64,000 bases of DNA from A07HB70 sp964512675. GTDB taxonomy: Archaea > Halobacteriota > Halobacteria > Halobacteriales > Haloferacaceae. Position 1 is the first letter of the stretch. The number at the start of each line of letters is the position of its first letter. Shown here piece after piece: positions 8,491 to 17,224 of the stretch. The notes below the pieces were generated by a model. That model did no database searches. It was not told the origin of the DNA and saw only the letters and a program-made list of their open reading frames with translations. A program made the position numbers and the translations under genes. The stretch spans positions 1 through 64,000 of the forward strand of contig CAZEJR010000006.1 of the NCBI GenBank assembly GCA_964512675.1, given 5' to 3'.

Positions 8491-9855
8491 ATGAAAAACG
8501 ACCTCGAGCGCGACCTCGGACTGTACGCGACGGTCACGATCAGCATGGGGGCGATGATCGGGAGCGGGATCTTCGTGCTCCCGGCGCTGGGACTGAAGAA
8601 GGCCGGACCGGCGGTGATCCTCGCGTACATCCTCGCCGGCCTGGTCGTGCTGCCGGCGGCGCTGTCGAAAGCCGAGATGGCGACCGCCATGCCCGAGTCC
8701 GGAGGCACATACATCTACATCGACCGCGCACTGGGGCCGCTGTTCGGCACGATCGCCGGGATCGGGGCGTGGTTCTCGCTGGTGTTCAAGAGCTCGTTCG
8801 CCCTGGTCGGGCTCGGCGCCTACCTGCTCCTGCTCGTCCCGCTGTCGGGCGGGCTGGTCAAGGCCGTCGCGCTCGGGCTGGCGGCGCTGATCGTCGTGCT
8901 CAACGTCGTCGGCACCGAGCAGAGCGGCAAGGCACAGTCGATCATCGTCACCGCCGTGGTGCTGGCGCTGGCGGCGTACGTGCTCAACTCGGGGGTCGCG
9001 GTCGAGCCGGCGCGCTTCCAGCCGTTCGTCTCGAAGGGCTCCGGCGGGATCGTCACCGCCGCCGCCTTCGTCTTCGTCTCCTACGCCGGCGTGACCAAGA
9101 TCGCCAGCGTCGCCGAGGAGATCGAAGACCCCGGCCGCAACCTGCCGCGGGGGATCCTCATCTCGATGGGCGTCATGATGCTGCTCTACACCCTCGTGGT
9201 CGGGGCCGTCGTCGGCCTGAACGACGCGAAGACGCTGACCACCGGCGGCCCGACCGGCGGCCCGTCGCTGACGCCGATGGCCGACGGCGCGGCCGCGCTG
9301 TTCGGCGGCGTCGGCGTCGTGGTCGTCTCGCTGGTCGCGATACTGGCGCTGACCAGCATGGCGAACGCCGGCGTGCTGGCCTCGTCGCGGTTCCCGCTCG
9401 CGATGAGCCGGGATTCGCTGGCGCCCGGCGTGCTCGCCAGGGTCAGCGAGCGGTTCCAGACCCCGCTGAACGCGATCGCCCTGACCGGCGCGCTCCTGCT
9501 CGGGCTGATCGCGTTCGTCCCGGTCGTCGAGCTGGCGAAGCTCGCAAGCGCGTTCCAGATCCTGGTGTTCTCGATCATCAACGTCGCGCTGGTCGTGTTC
9601 CGCGAGAGCGGCGTCGACTCCTACCAGCCGTCGTTCACGTCGCCGGCGTACCCGTACGTCCAGATCGTCGGCCTGGTCGGCGGACTCGCGCTGCTGACCC
9701 AGATGGGAACGTTCCCGATCCTCGGGGCCGCGGGCATCATCGTCGGCGGCGTCGGGTGGTATCTCCTCTACGGCCGGGCCCGGACCGACCGCGAGGGCGC
9801 GCTCGGCGTGATTCTCGCACGGCGCCGCGACGAGGAGCCGGCTGCCTCGGACTGA
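8491..9855 (+). CDS. APC-family amino acid permease
   Basis: 454 residues, about 12 hydrophobic segments. The APC signature is near the N-terminus: VTISMGAMIGSGIFVLPALGL (unwound TM1 with GSGIF), then PESGGTYIYIDRALG, and FVFVSYAGVTKIASVAEEIEDPGRNLPRGI, the conserved loop after TM6. It probably imports or exchanges amino acids or other amines; specificity cannot be read. It lacks the C-terminal Usp extension of many haloarchaeal Cat permeases, but a separate Usp gene is immediately upstream and the RCK channel begins 3 nt after its stop, so the three form an operon. Confidence 0.9.
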   Translation: MKNDLERDLGLYATVTISMGAMIGSGIFVLPALGLKKAGPAVILAYILAGLVVLPAALSKAEMATAMPESGGTYIYIDRALGPLFGTIAGIGAWFSLVFKSSFALVGLGAYLLLLVPLSGGLVKAVALGLAALIVVLNVVGTEQSGKAQSIIVTAVVLALAAYVLNSGVAVEPARFQPFVSKGSGGIVTAAAFVFVSYAGVTKIASVAEEIEDPGRNLPRGILISMGVMMLLYTLVVGAVVGLNDAKTLTTGGPTGGPSLTPMADGAAALFGGVGVVVVSLVAILALTSMANAGVLASSRFPLAMSRDSLAPGVLARVSERFQTPLNAIALTGALLLGLIAFVPVVELAKLASAFQILVFSIINVALVVFRESGVDSYQPSFTSPAYPYVQIVGLVGGLALLTQMGTFPILGAAGIIVGGVGWYLLYGRARTDREGALGVILARRRDEEPAASD

Positions 9856-9858
9856 CCG

Positions 9859-11493
9859 ATGGACAAGCTACGCCGGCGAACGGGCTACTACACGCTCGTG
9901 TTGTTCGGGTCGATACTCCTGTACGCCGTCCTCTACCAGAACGGGATGCGGGTGTACGAGGGCGAGCGGCTCTCCTTTCTCCACTCGTTTCGGATCGTCG
10001 TCGAGACGTACACCACGACCGGGTTCGGGTCGGACGCGCCGTGGCAGACCGCGACGATGAACCTCCTGGTCACCGTGATGAACCTGACCGGGGTCTTTCT
10101 GATCTTCCTGGCGCTCCCGGTGCTCGCCTTCCCGCTCTTGGAGGACGTCCTCTCGACGACCGTCCCCCGGTCGGTCGACGACGACCTCGAAGGCCACGTC
10201 GTCGTCTGTTCGCACACGCCGCGTGCCGAGGCGCTCATCGAGGAGCTCTCGTCGTTCGGTATCGACTACCTCATCATCGAGCCGGACGGCGAACGCGCGA
10301 CCGAGCTGTACGGAGACGGGTACAGTGTCATCCACGGGGATCCGACATCGATCGCCGGTCTCGAGCAGACACAGCTCCGCTCGGCCCGCGCGCTCGTCGC
10401 CGACGTCTCCGACCAGGTCGACGCGAGTATCGTCCTGACCGCACAGGAGGTCGCGGAGGACGTCCCGGTCGTGAGTGTCCTCGAGGATCCTCCGAAGGCA
10501 CAGTACCACCGGCTGGCCGGCGCCGACGACGTGCTCTCGCCGCGGCCGCTGCTCGGTCGGAGCCTCGCGTCGAAGGTGACGACGTTCGTGACGGGCGCGG
10601 AGGGAGAGACGGTCGAGCTCGGCGACGACTTCGAGATCGCCGAGCTCCCGGTCCGGCGAGGAAGCCGGCTCGCGGGCTCGACGCTGGTCGAGAGCGGGAT
10701 CGGCGAGCGAGCCGGCGTCAACGTCATCGGCGTGTGGCGTCGTGGCGAGTTCGAGACGCCACCGGACCCGGAGGCGACGCTCACGGCCGGCACAGTGTTG
10801 CTCGTGACCGGTAGCCAGGGGCAGCTCCGGCAGCTCCAGCGGCTCAGCCACGCGGACGTGCGCCAGTTCGACCACGGGCAGACGATCGTCGTCGGCCTCG
10901 GCACGGTCGGGCAGGCGGTCACCGACACGCTGGAGGAGGCCGACCTGCCGTACACCGTCGTCGACCGGACGGAGATGGACGGTGTCGACGTGGTCGGGGA
11001 CGCGACCGACCCAGAGACACTCCGGGCAGCAGGAATCGACGACGCCCGGTCGGTTATCCTGGCGCTCCCGGACGACACGACGACGGAGTTTTTGACCCTC
11101 GTGATCCGCGATATGAGCCCGCAGACCGAACTGATCGCGCGGGTCGAAGAGACGCCGACGATGCAGAAGCTCTACCGGGCCGGTGCGGACTACGTGTTGT
11201 CGCTCGCGAGCGTGAGCGGCCGGATGACCGCCTCGACGATTCTCGACGACCAGGACGTGCTGTCGCTCGACCAGCGGGTCGAGGTCGTCCGAACGTCCGC
11301 GCCCGAACTGGTCGGGCAGACGATCGGTGACGCGAGGGTTCGGACGAACTCCGGCTGTACCGTCGTCGGCGTCGAGCGCGACGGAGCGACCCTTCTCGAC
11401 GCCGGACCGACCGTGCGTATCCAGTCGGGCGACAGGCTCGTGATCGCGGGGACCAGTGAGGACATCCAGCGGTTCAACGAACTGTACACCTGA
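9859..11493 (+). CDS. Two-TM ion channel with two RCK (TrkA-N/TrkA-C) units
   Basis: 544 residues. TM1 at about 12-28 (YYTLVLFGSILLYAVLY), a pore loop VVETYTTTGFGSDAPW with a TTGFGSD filter in place of canonical TVGYGD, and TM2 at about 70-95. Then RCK-1 (about 113-320), whose TrkA-N lacks the GxGxxG (HVVVCSHTPRAEAL), and RCK-2 (about 325-544) with an intact TIVVGLGTVGQAVTDTL and GDATDPETL. The family comprises cytosol-gated K+ channels (MthK/Kch-like). The intact GxGxxG in only one unit suggests one nucleotide or ligand site per subunit. It is the third gene of the Usp-APC-channel operon. Confidence 0.88.
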   Translation: MDKLRRRTGYYTLVLFGSILLYAVLYQNGMRVYEGERLSFLHSFRIVVETYTTTGFGSDAPWQTATMNLLVTVMNLTGVFLIFLALPVLAFPLLEDVLSTTVPRSVDDDLEGHVVVCSHTPRAEALIEELSSFGIDYLIIEPDGERATELYGDGYSVIHGDPTSIAGLEQTQLRSARALVADVSDQVDASIVLTAQEVAEDVPVVSVLEDPPKAQYHRLAGADDVLSPRPLLGRSLASKVTTFVTGAEGETVELGDDFEIAELPVRRGSRLAGSTLVESGIGERAGVNVIGVWRRGEFETPPDPEATLTAGTVLLVTGSQGQLRQLQRLSHADVRQFDHGQTIVVGLGTVGQAVTDTLEEADLPYTVVDRTEMDGVDVVGDATDPETLRAAGIDDARSVILALPDDTTTEFLTLVIRDMSPQTELIARVEETPTMQKLYRAGADYVLSLASVSGRMTASTILDDQDVLSLDQRVEVVRTSAPELVGQTIGDARVRTNSGCTVVGVERDGATLLDAGPTVRIQSGDRLVIAGTSEDIQRFNELYT

Positions 11494-11735
11494 CCGGCTG
11501 TTTGCGCTCGGCGGCGACAGTGACCGCAGGGGCCGGACGACGGTCTCTGTGTGCGGCTCGGCTGGCAGCCGCGCGGGACGACCAGCGTGCCAGACGGCAC
11601 CCACCGGCTGGCCGGTGACCGGACTGCGCCGGCTGCTCTCGGGCGTCTCGGGTCGGCCTCTCGGAGCGGTGTCCACCGACGGGACGTCCCGTGCGGCGTA
11701 CGGCGAGTCCCCCGCGGGACCGGTATCCACGGCGT

Positions 11736-12038
11736 TCACGAGCCACGGACGGAGTAGTAGATACTCCCCAGTCCGAGTCCGATCAGGAGCGACTCGACCG
11801 TGTAGAGAAGCAGCAGTGACGGACCGGTGACGTCGTAGAACCCGATGATAGCGGGCGCGTAGACCACCTCGGCGACGGTGCTGAGCGTCACGAGTCCGAA
11901 CCCGAGTACCGTGTAGTTCAGACTCGGCTTGTCCACACGCTGGCGTGCTTGGACGCTCAGATAGGTGAGTGCCCCGCCGATGAGGAAGACGAAGACGTTG
12001 CTCACCAGTAGCATCCAGAGCGTCGGCGGACTACTCAC
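11736..12038 (-). CDS. Small three-TM membrane protein, DUF7521-like
   Basis: 100 residues, GTG start overlapping the stop of the upstream regulator gene by 4 nt (GTGA), so translation is coupled. Three hydrophobic stretches: about 8-28 (MLLVSNVFVFLIGGALTYLSV), 43-65 and 72-95. In haloarchaea such small proteins are commonly paired with an ArsR/HTH regulator as here, which suggests a membrane partner or sensor for that regulator. The DUF7521 name is from memory. Function unknown. Confidence 0.75.
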   Translation of the reverse strand: MSSPPTLWMLLVSNVFVFLIGGALTYLSVQARQRVDKPSLNYTVLGFGLVTLSTVAEVVYAPAIIGFYDVTGPSLLLLYTVESLLIGLGLGSIYYSVRGS

Positions 12039-12418
12039 GACTCATCACTGCCGGTGTCGCTCTGCGCGCTCGACCCTTCGAGGTCCTCGATGAGCTCGGC
12101 GAACCGATCCACCGTGTCCCGTTCGATGTCGACGTCGACCTCGAGCTGTCCGTCGTCGATGGCGATCGTGATCTCATTCAGGTCACTCTTGTATTCGTTG
12201 TACTGCGTCCCGTCGGGGTCTCTGGTGAGCTCCTCGGAGAGAAGGTCGTAGTCCTCCATGGCGTGAATCCGCCGGTAGATCGTCGCCAGGGACCGATCAC
12301 AGATACCGGCCAGCTCCTTTGCTGACATCGGTCGGACGCTCGTGGCGACCAGAATACGACGGACGTCCTCGCTCGCCAGCACGTCGAAGATATCATCTGG
12401 GTCCCATGACTTGCTCAC
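12035..12418 (-). CDS. Winged-helix (ArsR-like) transcriptional regulator
   Basis: 127 residues from GTG 12418 (start SKSWDPDDIFDVLASEDVRRILVA); the frame continues 48 codons upstream but that part is not protein-like. The HTH lies at about residues 15-65: RPMSAKELAGICDRSLATIYRRIHAMEDYDLL, a standard recognition-helix arrangement, followed by a wing (GTQYNEYKSDLNEITIAI) and an acidic C-terminus. Typical haloarchaeal regulators of this type control a neighbouring membrane-protein gene, matching the coupled DUF7521-like gene downstream. Confidence 0.85.
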   Translation of the reverse strand: MSKSWDPDDIFDVLASEDVRRILVATSVRPMSAKELAGICDRSLATIYRRIHAMEDYDLLSEELTRDPDGTQYNEYKSDLNEITIAIDDGQLEVDVDIERDTVDRFAELIEDLEGSSAQSDTGSDES

Positions 12419-12672
12419 GCTTGTCTCCTCGAGCGGCGTCTGCGACTGTCTTCGGGTGTCCGGCGTCAGCACGTCGTCTGACAGTGTTCGCCACGTGACC
12501 CGGCTGTTTAACTCCCGGCACGGACGGTCCGGTCGTCGTTCGCGACGGTGGCCGATCGGCACAGCCGGGCCACCCGAGACCGTGCCCCGGCGTCGCGCTC
12601 CGCTCGTCCCGCGCCCGACGACCGACCCGGTCGAACCACGGGCGCTTTCCGCCTGGGCCGACGAGTGTCGGT

Positions 12673-13569
12673 ATGGTGCGGAACGTCGCCGGCGTGGTGG
12701 CCGACCTCGACCCCGAGGACGTCCACCTGCTGTCCGGCGTCGAACAGGGGATGCGCTTCTCCGAGTGGGTGGACCGCGAGCGGCTCCCCGACTTCGCGGA
12801 TATGCCCGCCGAGGAGGTCGACTACCGGCTGGACCGCTGCGAGCGCCGGGAGCTGGTCGAGCGCCAAACGATCCAGTACGAGGGGTTCACCCTCACGGAC
12901 CGGGGGTACGACGTGCTGGCGCTTCACACCTTCGCGGAGCGCGACACCGTCGAGGGTGTCGGCGCGCCTCTCGGGGTCGGCAAGGAGTCGGACGTCCTCG
13001 AGGTCAGCTCCTACCGACCGCTCGCGCTGAAGTTCCACCGCGAGGGCTACACGCAGTTCCGGCAGGTCGACCGCGAGCGCGACTACACGAGCGACCACAA
13101 CCACGTCTCGTGGCTCTACACCGCCCGGAAGGCCGCAGAGCGCGAGTACGAGGTGCTGCGGGCGCTCTACCCGGACGTGTCGGTCCCGCAGCCGGTCGAC
13201 CAGAACCGCCACGCCCTCGTGATGGCGAAACTCGACGGCGTCGAACTCGCGCAGGCGGCGCTCGAGCCGGACCAGGCCGCCGGCGTCCTCGACCTGATAC
13301 TGCGCGAGGCCGCCGTCACCTACGAGGCGGGCTACGTCCACGCCGACCTGAGCGAGTACAACGTCTTCGTCGCCGAGGACGGCGTGACCGTCTTCGACTG
13401 GCCACAGGCCGTCCCGACCGACCACGAGAACGCCCACGAACTGCTCGTCCGCGACGTCTCGAACGTCGCGAGCTACGTCACCCGGAAGTTCCCCGGCGAG
13501 GTCGACGAGGTCGACACGGAGCGGGTCGCGCGTGCGATCGAAGCCGGCAGCTTCGACTCGGCGGTGTGA
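12673..13569 (+). CDS. rio2: RIO2-type serine protein kinase/ATPase
   Basis: 298 residues, ATG start. N-terminal winged helix (about 1-90: DRCERRELVERQTI, YEGFTLTDRGYDVLAL) followed by the RIO kinase domain. Visible catalytic elements: P-loop LGVGKESDV, the lysine in LALKFHREG, catalytic loop YVHADLSEYNVFV with Asp and Asn, and the metal-binding Asp in VFDWPQ (replacing DFG). Rio2 helps mature the 40S/30S ribosomal subunit in the cytosol. It is divergent from the regulator gene across a 254-nt gap in which I see nothing coding. Confidence 0.93.
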   Translation: MVRNVAGVVADLDPEDVHLLSGVEQGMRFSEWVDRERLPDFADMPAEEVDYRLDRCERRELVERQTIQYEGFTLTDRGYDVLALHTFAERDTVEGVGAPLGVGKESDVLEVSSYRPLALKFHREGYTQFRQVDRERDYTSDHNHVSWLYTARKAAEREYEVLRALYPDVSVPQPVDQNRHALVMAKLDGVELAQAALEPDQAAGVLDLILREAAVTYEAGYVHADLSEYNVFVAEDGVTVFDWPQAVPTDHENAHELLVRDVSNVASYVTRKFPGEVDEVDTERVARAIEAGSFDSAV

Positions 13570-13597
13570 GCCGTACGCCGTCACCCGCGATACGGAA

Positions 13598-13975
13598 CTA
13601 CCCGTAGCTCGCGAACTCGACGAGGGTCCCGTCCGGGTCGTGGACGTAGACGGACGTCATCGGCCCGCGGGCGCCGGTCTTCTCGACCGGCCCCTCGACC
13701 ACCGGTATCCCCTCGCGCTCGAGGTGGTCGACCACCTCGGCGGCTGTCTCGTCGACGACGAGGCAGAAGTCCGCGGCGCCGCTCGTCGGAGCGCGCGCGT
13801 GCGGGACGTACTCGTCGCCCGCCCGGTGGAGGTTGATCTTCGCGTCGCCGAACGTCACCGCGACGCGACCGTCTGCGAACGTCTCGCGGGCCATCCCGCA
13901 GCGCTCGTAGAACGCGGCTGTCTCCTCGACGTCTGTGGCGTACAGCACGACGTGGTCGACTGTCCTCGGCGTCAC
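13598..13975 (-). CDS. Glyoxalase/bleomycin-resistance fold (VOC) protein
   Basis: 125 residues from GTG 13975 (TPRTVDHVVLYATDVEETAAFY); upstream open frame is not protein-like. Two beta-alpha-beta-beta-beta modules of the vicinal-oxygen-chelate fold are visible: VDHVVLYATDVEETAAFYERCGM with a metal-ligand His, and DFCLVVDE, then SVYVHDPDGTLVEFASYG with the terminal Glu ligand. Single-domain members act as dimers in dioxygenation, isomerisation or drug binding. The substrate is not deducible. Convergent with rio2. Confidence 0.82.
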   Translation of the reverse strand: MTPRTVDHVVLYATDVEETAAFYERCGMARETFADGRVAVTFGDAKINLHRAGDEYVPHARAPTSGAADFCLVVDETAAEVVDHLEREGIPVVEGPVEKTGARGPMTSVYVHDPDGTLVEFASYG

Positions 13976-14141
13976 GGCGGAGAGACGCGGCAGGGTGACA
14001 AGGGTGTTCCGACGCGTTTTTCTCTGCGAAGCGGGAATCTTCGGGCAACTCGCTGGTGCGGGCCCCGGCGGGCACCCGTCGACACGGGACGAGATGTGGC
14101 GGGCACCACGCCTGCTGAATCGCAAGCGCCCGCGGACACAC

Positions 14142-14723
14142 ATGGCACGAAGCTTCTACTCGCATATAAAAGAGGCGTGGCGGGACCCGGACGACGGGAA
14201 GCTCGCCGAACTACAGTGGCAGCGAAAACAGGAGTGGCGCGACCAGGGCGCAATCGTCCGCGTCGACAACCCGACCCGGCTGGACAAGGCCCGCGAACTG
14301 GGCTACAAGGCAAAGCAGGGCGTCGTCGTGGTCCGTATCTCCGTCCGGAAGGGCGGGGCGCGAAAGCAGCGGTTCACCGGCGGCCGGCGCTCGAAGCGCC
14401 AGGGCGTCAACCGGCTGGGGCGACGAAAGTCCATCCAGCGCATCGCCGAGGAGCGTGCGTCGCGAACGTACCCGAACATGCGGACGCTCGCCTCGTACTG
14501 GGTCGGCGAGGACGGCACCCAGAAGTGGCACGAGGTGATCCTCGTCGACCCCGAGCACCCGGCGATCCGGTCCGACGACGACCTTGACTGGCTCTGTGAC
14601 GACGGCCAGCGCGGGCGGGCCTTCCGCGGCCTGACGAACGCCGGACGGTCGAACCGCGGCCTCCAGAACCGCGGGAAGGGCGCCGAACACGTCCGTCCGG
14701 GAGCGACGAACGGCACCCGGTAA
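14142..14723 (+). CDS. rpl15e: 50S ribosomal protein L15e
   Basis: 193 residues from ATG 14142 (MARSFYSHIKEAWRDPDDGK). Basic protein of the large ribosomal subunit, shared by archaea and eukaryotes. Family signatures: QWQRKQEWRDQGAIVRV, NPTRLDKARELGYKAKQG, VRKGGARKQRFTGGRRSKRQGVNRL, YPNMRTLASYWVGEDG and HEVILVDPEHPAI. The length is normal. The ORF is open upstream but that part does not match the family. Despite the haloarchaeal acidic proteome, the protein keeps its basic rRNA-binding stretches. Confidence 0.97.
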   Translation: MARSFYSHIKEAWRDPDDGKLAELQWQRKQEWRDQGAIVRVDNPTRLDKARELGYKAKQGVVVVRISVRKGGARKQRFTGGRRSKRQGVNRLGRRKSIQRIAEERASRTYPNMRTLASYWVGEDGTQKWHEVILVDPEHPAIRSDDDLDWLCDDGQRGRAFRGLTNAGRSNRGLQNRGKGAEHVRPGATNGTR

Positions 14724-14799
14724 GTCGCAGTCCCTTCCTCTGAGTTCTCGTTCGACCGGCGACGCGCGTCGCGTCTGCCCTGTTCTGTCGCGCTCTCCG

Positions 14800-15350
14800 G
14801 GCACAGGTCTGAGTCGAGTGTCTCCCGGCTCGCCGCCGCCCGTTCGCACTCCTCTCTGGTGATCGTGAGCCGGTGCCGGTCGGTGACCGCCCCGTCCGGG
14901 CGGAGTGCCGTCGGAGCACTCCCTCGTGGCGACCGCAGACCGGTCGACGTGCGTCTCGGTCACGTGCCGCGCAGGTCGCGTCGAACGCGTCCGGGTCGTA
15001 CCGGCTGAACGTCACCTCGACGAGGGCCGACGCGCGCTCGACGCCGGACCGCGCGCCGCCCACTCCGGCCCGACCTGGGAGGCCGACGGGCCCGTCCTCG
15101 TCGGTCTGGAGGCGGTAACGCGGTCTCGCCGTCGCGCCTCGGCGGTGCGGTCGACGGACTCGTCTACCGCCCCGAGGTGGTCGAACGCGACCCACGGCGT
15201 GTGCTCGCGTGGCCCTGCCGGTCGTCGCGCCGGACGAACTCGGAGAGCGCGGGCCGTTCCGGACACACCCGCTCGAACCGGAGCCGGCTGGTCTCGACTC
15301 GGGGAAGCGACGCCACGGTCTGGAGCGTGCTGTCGCCGGCAGTCTTCCTC
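14800..15350 (-). pseudogene. Multiply frameshifted remnant of an unidentified haloarchaeal gene
   Basis: No single frame is open, but protein-like segments follow one another on the minus strand in different frames: about 15330-15220 (LQTVASLPRVETSRLRFERV, then CPERPALSEFVRR), 15200-15115 (WVAFDHLGAVDESVDRTAEA), 15120-14960 (YRLQTDEDGPVGL, then ALVEVTFSRYDPDAFDAT) and 14880-14800 (HRLTITREECERAAASRETL). Each has the amino-acid make-up of a real haloarchaeal protein while the other frames do not. At least three indels are needed. I cannot name the family. Boundaries are approximate. Confidence 0.5.
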
Positions 15351-15437
15351 GTCTCTCCCGGAAGTCAACCGCATGCCGCGATACGGACCCGTCTCGTCGG
15401 GCCGAACGCTCAAGCCCGCTCGCCTCACACGCGGCGC

Positions 15438-16253
15438 ATGGCCGAACTCTCGCTCGACGCGACGCAGCTGGACCGGTACTCCCGGCACGTCATCATGGAC
15501 GAGGTGGGGCCGGAGGGACAGGCCGCGCTCCTCGACGCACGGGTGCTGGTCGTCGGCTGTGGCGGCCTCGGCTCGCCGGTCGTGCAGTACCTCGCCGCCG
15601 CGGGCGTCGGAGCCCTGACCCTCGCCGACGACGACGCCGTGGAACGGTCGAACCTCCAGCGGCAGGTGGTCCACGCCGACGCCGACGTGGGCCGACCGAA
15701 GGTCGAGAGCGCCCGGGAGTACGTCGAGGCGCTGAACCCCGACGTCGACGTCGACGCGCGACAGACACGCGTCGAGCGGTCGAACGCCGCCGCGCTGGTC
15801 GACGGCCACGACGTCGTGGTCGACGCCTCGGACAACTTCCCGACGCGTTACCTCCTGAACGACGCCTGCCGGCTGTCGGGGACGCCGCTCGTCCACGGTG
15901 CGATCTACAAGTTCGAGGGGCAGGCGACGACGCTCGTCCCCGACGGCCCCTGTTACCGCTGTCTGTTTCCCGAGGCGCCCGAGCCGGGGTCGATTCCGGA
16001 CTGCGCGACGACGGGCGTACTCGGCGTCCTGCCCGGGGCCGTCGGCGCGATACAGGCGACCGAGGCGACGAAACTCGTCCTCGACGTGGGCGAGCCGCTG
16101 GTCGGCCGACTGCTGTTTTACGACGCCGCCGATACGACCGTCGAGACGGCGGAGTACCGCGCCCGACCGGGCTGTCCGGGCTGTGGCGACGACCAGATCG
16201 CGTCGCTCGACGAGGTGACGTACGCGGGCGGCTGTGGGGTGACCGGCCGGTAG
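15438..16253 (+). CDS. ubaA: UbaA-type E1-like SAMP-activating enzyme (ThiF/MoeB family)
   Basis: 271 residues from ATG 15438. Adenylates the C-terminal glycine of small archaeal modifier proteins for protein conjugation (sampylation) and for sulfur transfer to molybdopterin and tRNA thiolation. Visible: YSRHVIMDEVG, the nucleotide-binding GCGGLGSPVVQYLAAAGVG, DDDAVERSNLQRQVVH with the conserved Arg/Gln, VVDASDNFPTRYLLNDAC with the MoeB-type Asp, and two Cys pairs (CYRCLF and CPGCGD) for structural zinc. A catalytic-Cys candidate lies in PDCATTGVLG. The convergent lyase gene begins at the next base. Confidence 0.9.
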   Translation: MAELSLDATQLDRYSRHVIMDEVGPEGQAALLDARVLVVGCGGLGSPVVQYLAAAGVGALTLADDDAVERSNLQRQVVHADADVGRPKVESAREYVEALNPDVDVDARQTRVERSNAAALVDGHDVVVDASDNFPTRYLLNDACRLSGTPLVHGAIYKFEGQATTLVPDGPCYRCLFPEAPEPGSIPDCATTGVLGVLPGAVGAIQATEATKLVLDVGEPLVGRLLFYDAADTTVETAEYRARPGCPGCGDDQIASLDEVTYAGGCGVTGR

Positions 16254-17135
16254 CTACTCGCGCTCGCCGCGGGCGTACCGGTCTTCGAGCGCCTGCAGCT
16301 CGGCCAGCCCCGTCACCTCGTCGCGCTCGCCCCACGACACGAGACGGCTGTCGACGCCCTCGGAGGTCCCGTCGTCGAGAATCGCCGTGTACACCTCCTG
16401 GAGCGTCCGGATCGTGGCCTTCTGCGCCGCAGAGGGGTACAGCGCCACGTCGAACCCCATCGCGGCCAGGTCGTCGGCGGGGACGACCGGCGTCTTGCCG
16501 CCGGCGGTGAGGTTCGCGAGCAGACGGTACTCGCCGAGGGCCTCGCCGACCCGCTCGAGCTCCGTGCGGCTCTCCGGTGCCTCGACGAACAGCAGTTCGG
16601 CGCCGGCCTCCGCGCAGGCGCGGGCACGCTCGAGCGCCTCGTCGAGCCCCGCGGTCGCGGCGGCGTCTGTGCGTGCACAGACGACGAGGTCGTCCGCGGT
16701 GTCGACGGCAGCGCGCACCCGAGCGAGCATCTCGTCGCGGTCGACGACGCCTTTGCCCTCGAAGTGGCCACAGCGCTTCGGGAACGTCTGGTCCTCGACG
16801 TGGACCGCCGCGACGCCCGCCCGCTCGAACGCTCGAACCGTCCGACGGACGTTCAGCGCGCCTCCGTAGCCCGTGTCGGCGTCGGAGAACACCGGGACGT
16901 CGACGGCGCCGGTCATCCCGCGCACGCGATCGACCATCTCCGTCATCGTCGTCAGGCCGAGATCCGGGCCGCCGTGGACGCTGGTGGAGATACCGGACCC
17001 GCTGGCGTAGACGACGGCGCCGCCGGCCTGTTCGACGAGCCGTGCCGACTGTGCGTCGTACGCCCCGACCGCGAGGAGGATATCGCGCTCCGACAGCAGC
17101 GCGCGGAACCGGTCGCCGGGAGTGTCGTGGGTCAC
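16254..17135 (-). CDS. 2-Methylisocitrate lyase-like (PrpB/ICL-PEPM superfamily)
   Basis: 293 residues from GTG 17135 (start THDTPGDRFRALLS); an in-frame ATG 10 codons upstream is the alternative. Cleaves C-C bonds of 2-hydroxy-type acids to pyruvate or glyoxylate plus an acid. The lyase signature KRCGH with the catalytic Cys is at about residues 120-124, preceded by VFSDADTGYGG (Mg ligands) and AAVHVEDQTFP, and followed by CARTDAA and a LFVEAPES strand. KRCGH separates true lyases from phosphonopyruvate mutases. 2-Methylisocitrate, dimethylmalate or citramalate-like acids are all possible. It lies beside the TcuA-like flavoprotein (divergent), at the start of the organic-acid block. No prpC citrate synthase is visible in the window. 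Confidence 0.82.
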   Translation of the reverse strand: MTHDTPGDRFRALLSERDILLAVGAYDAQSARLVEQAGGAVVYASGSGISTSVHGGPDLGLTTMTEMVDRVRGMTGAVDVPVFSDADTGYGGALNVRRTVRAFERAGVAAVHVEDQTFPKRCGHFEGKGVVDRDEMLARVRAAVDTADDLVVCARTDAAATAGLDEALERARACAEAGAELLFVEAPESRTELERVGEALGEYRLLANLTAGGKTPVVPADDLAAMGFDVALYPSAAQKATIRTLQEVYTAILDDGTSEGVDSRLVSWGERDEVTGLAELQALEDRYARGERE

Positions 17136-17224
17136 GGCTGCGTGTCGCCTCGCCGGGATATACATCCACCGGCCCAGCTCGCCCCCACCGCACGTGTTAT
17201 ACCGTCACCGGTCTATCGCCGCCC

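Noticed and set aside
8540..9581. Antisense frames within the APC gene
   Set aside because: Shadows of a conserved membrane protein; no independent start signals or motifs.
13935..14141. N-terminal extension of the L15e open frame
   Set aside because: L15e starts at MARSFYSHIKEAW; the upstream part matches no ribosomal protein and overlaps the start of the convergent-side VOC gene.
14724..15437. A tRNA or rRNA gene in the gap
   Set aside because: I found no T-loop-like GTTCGA pattern or cloverleaf; the protein-like segments explain the region better.
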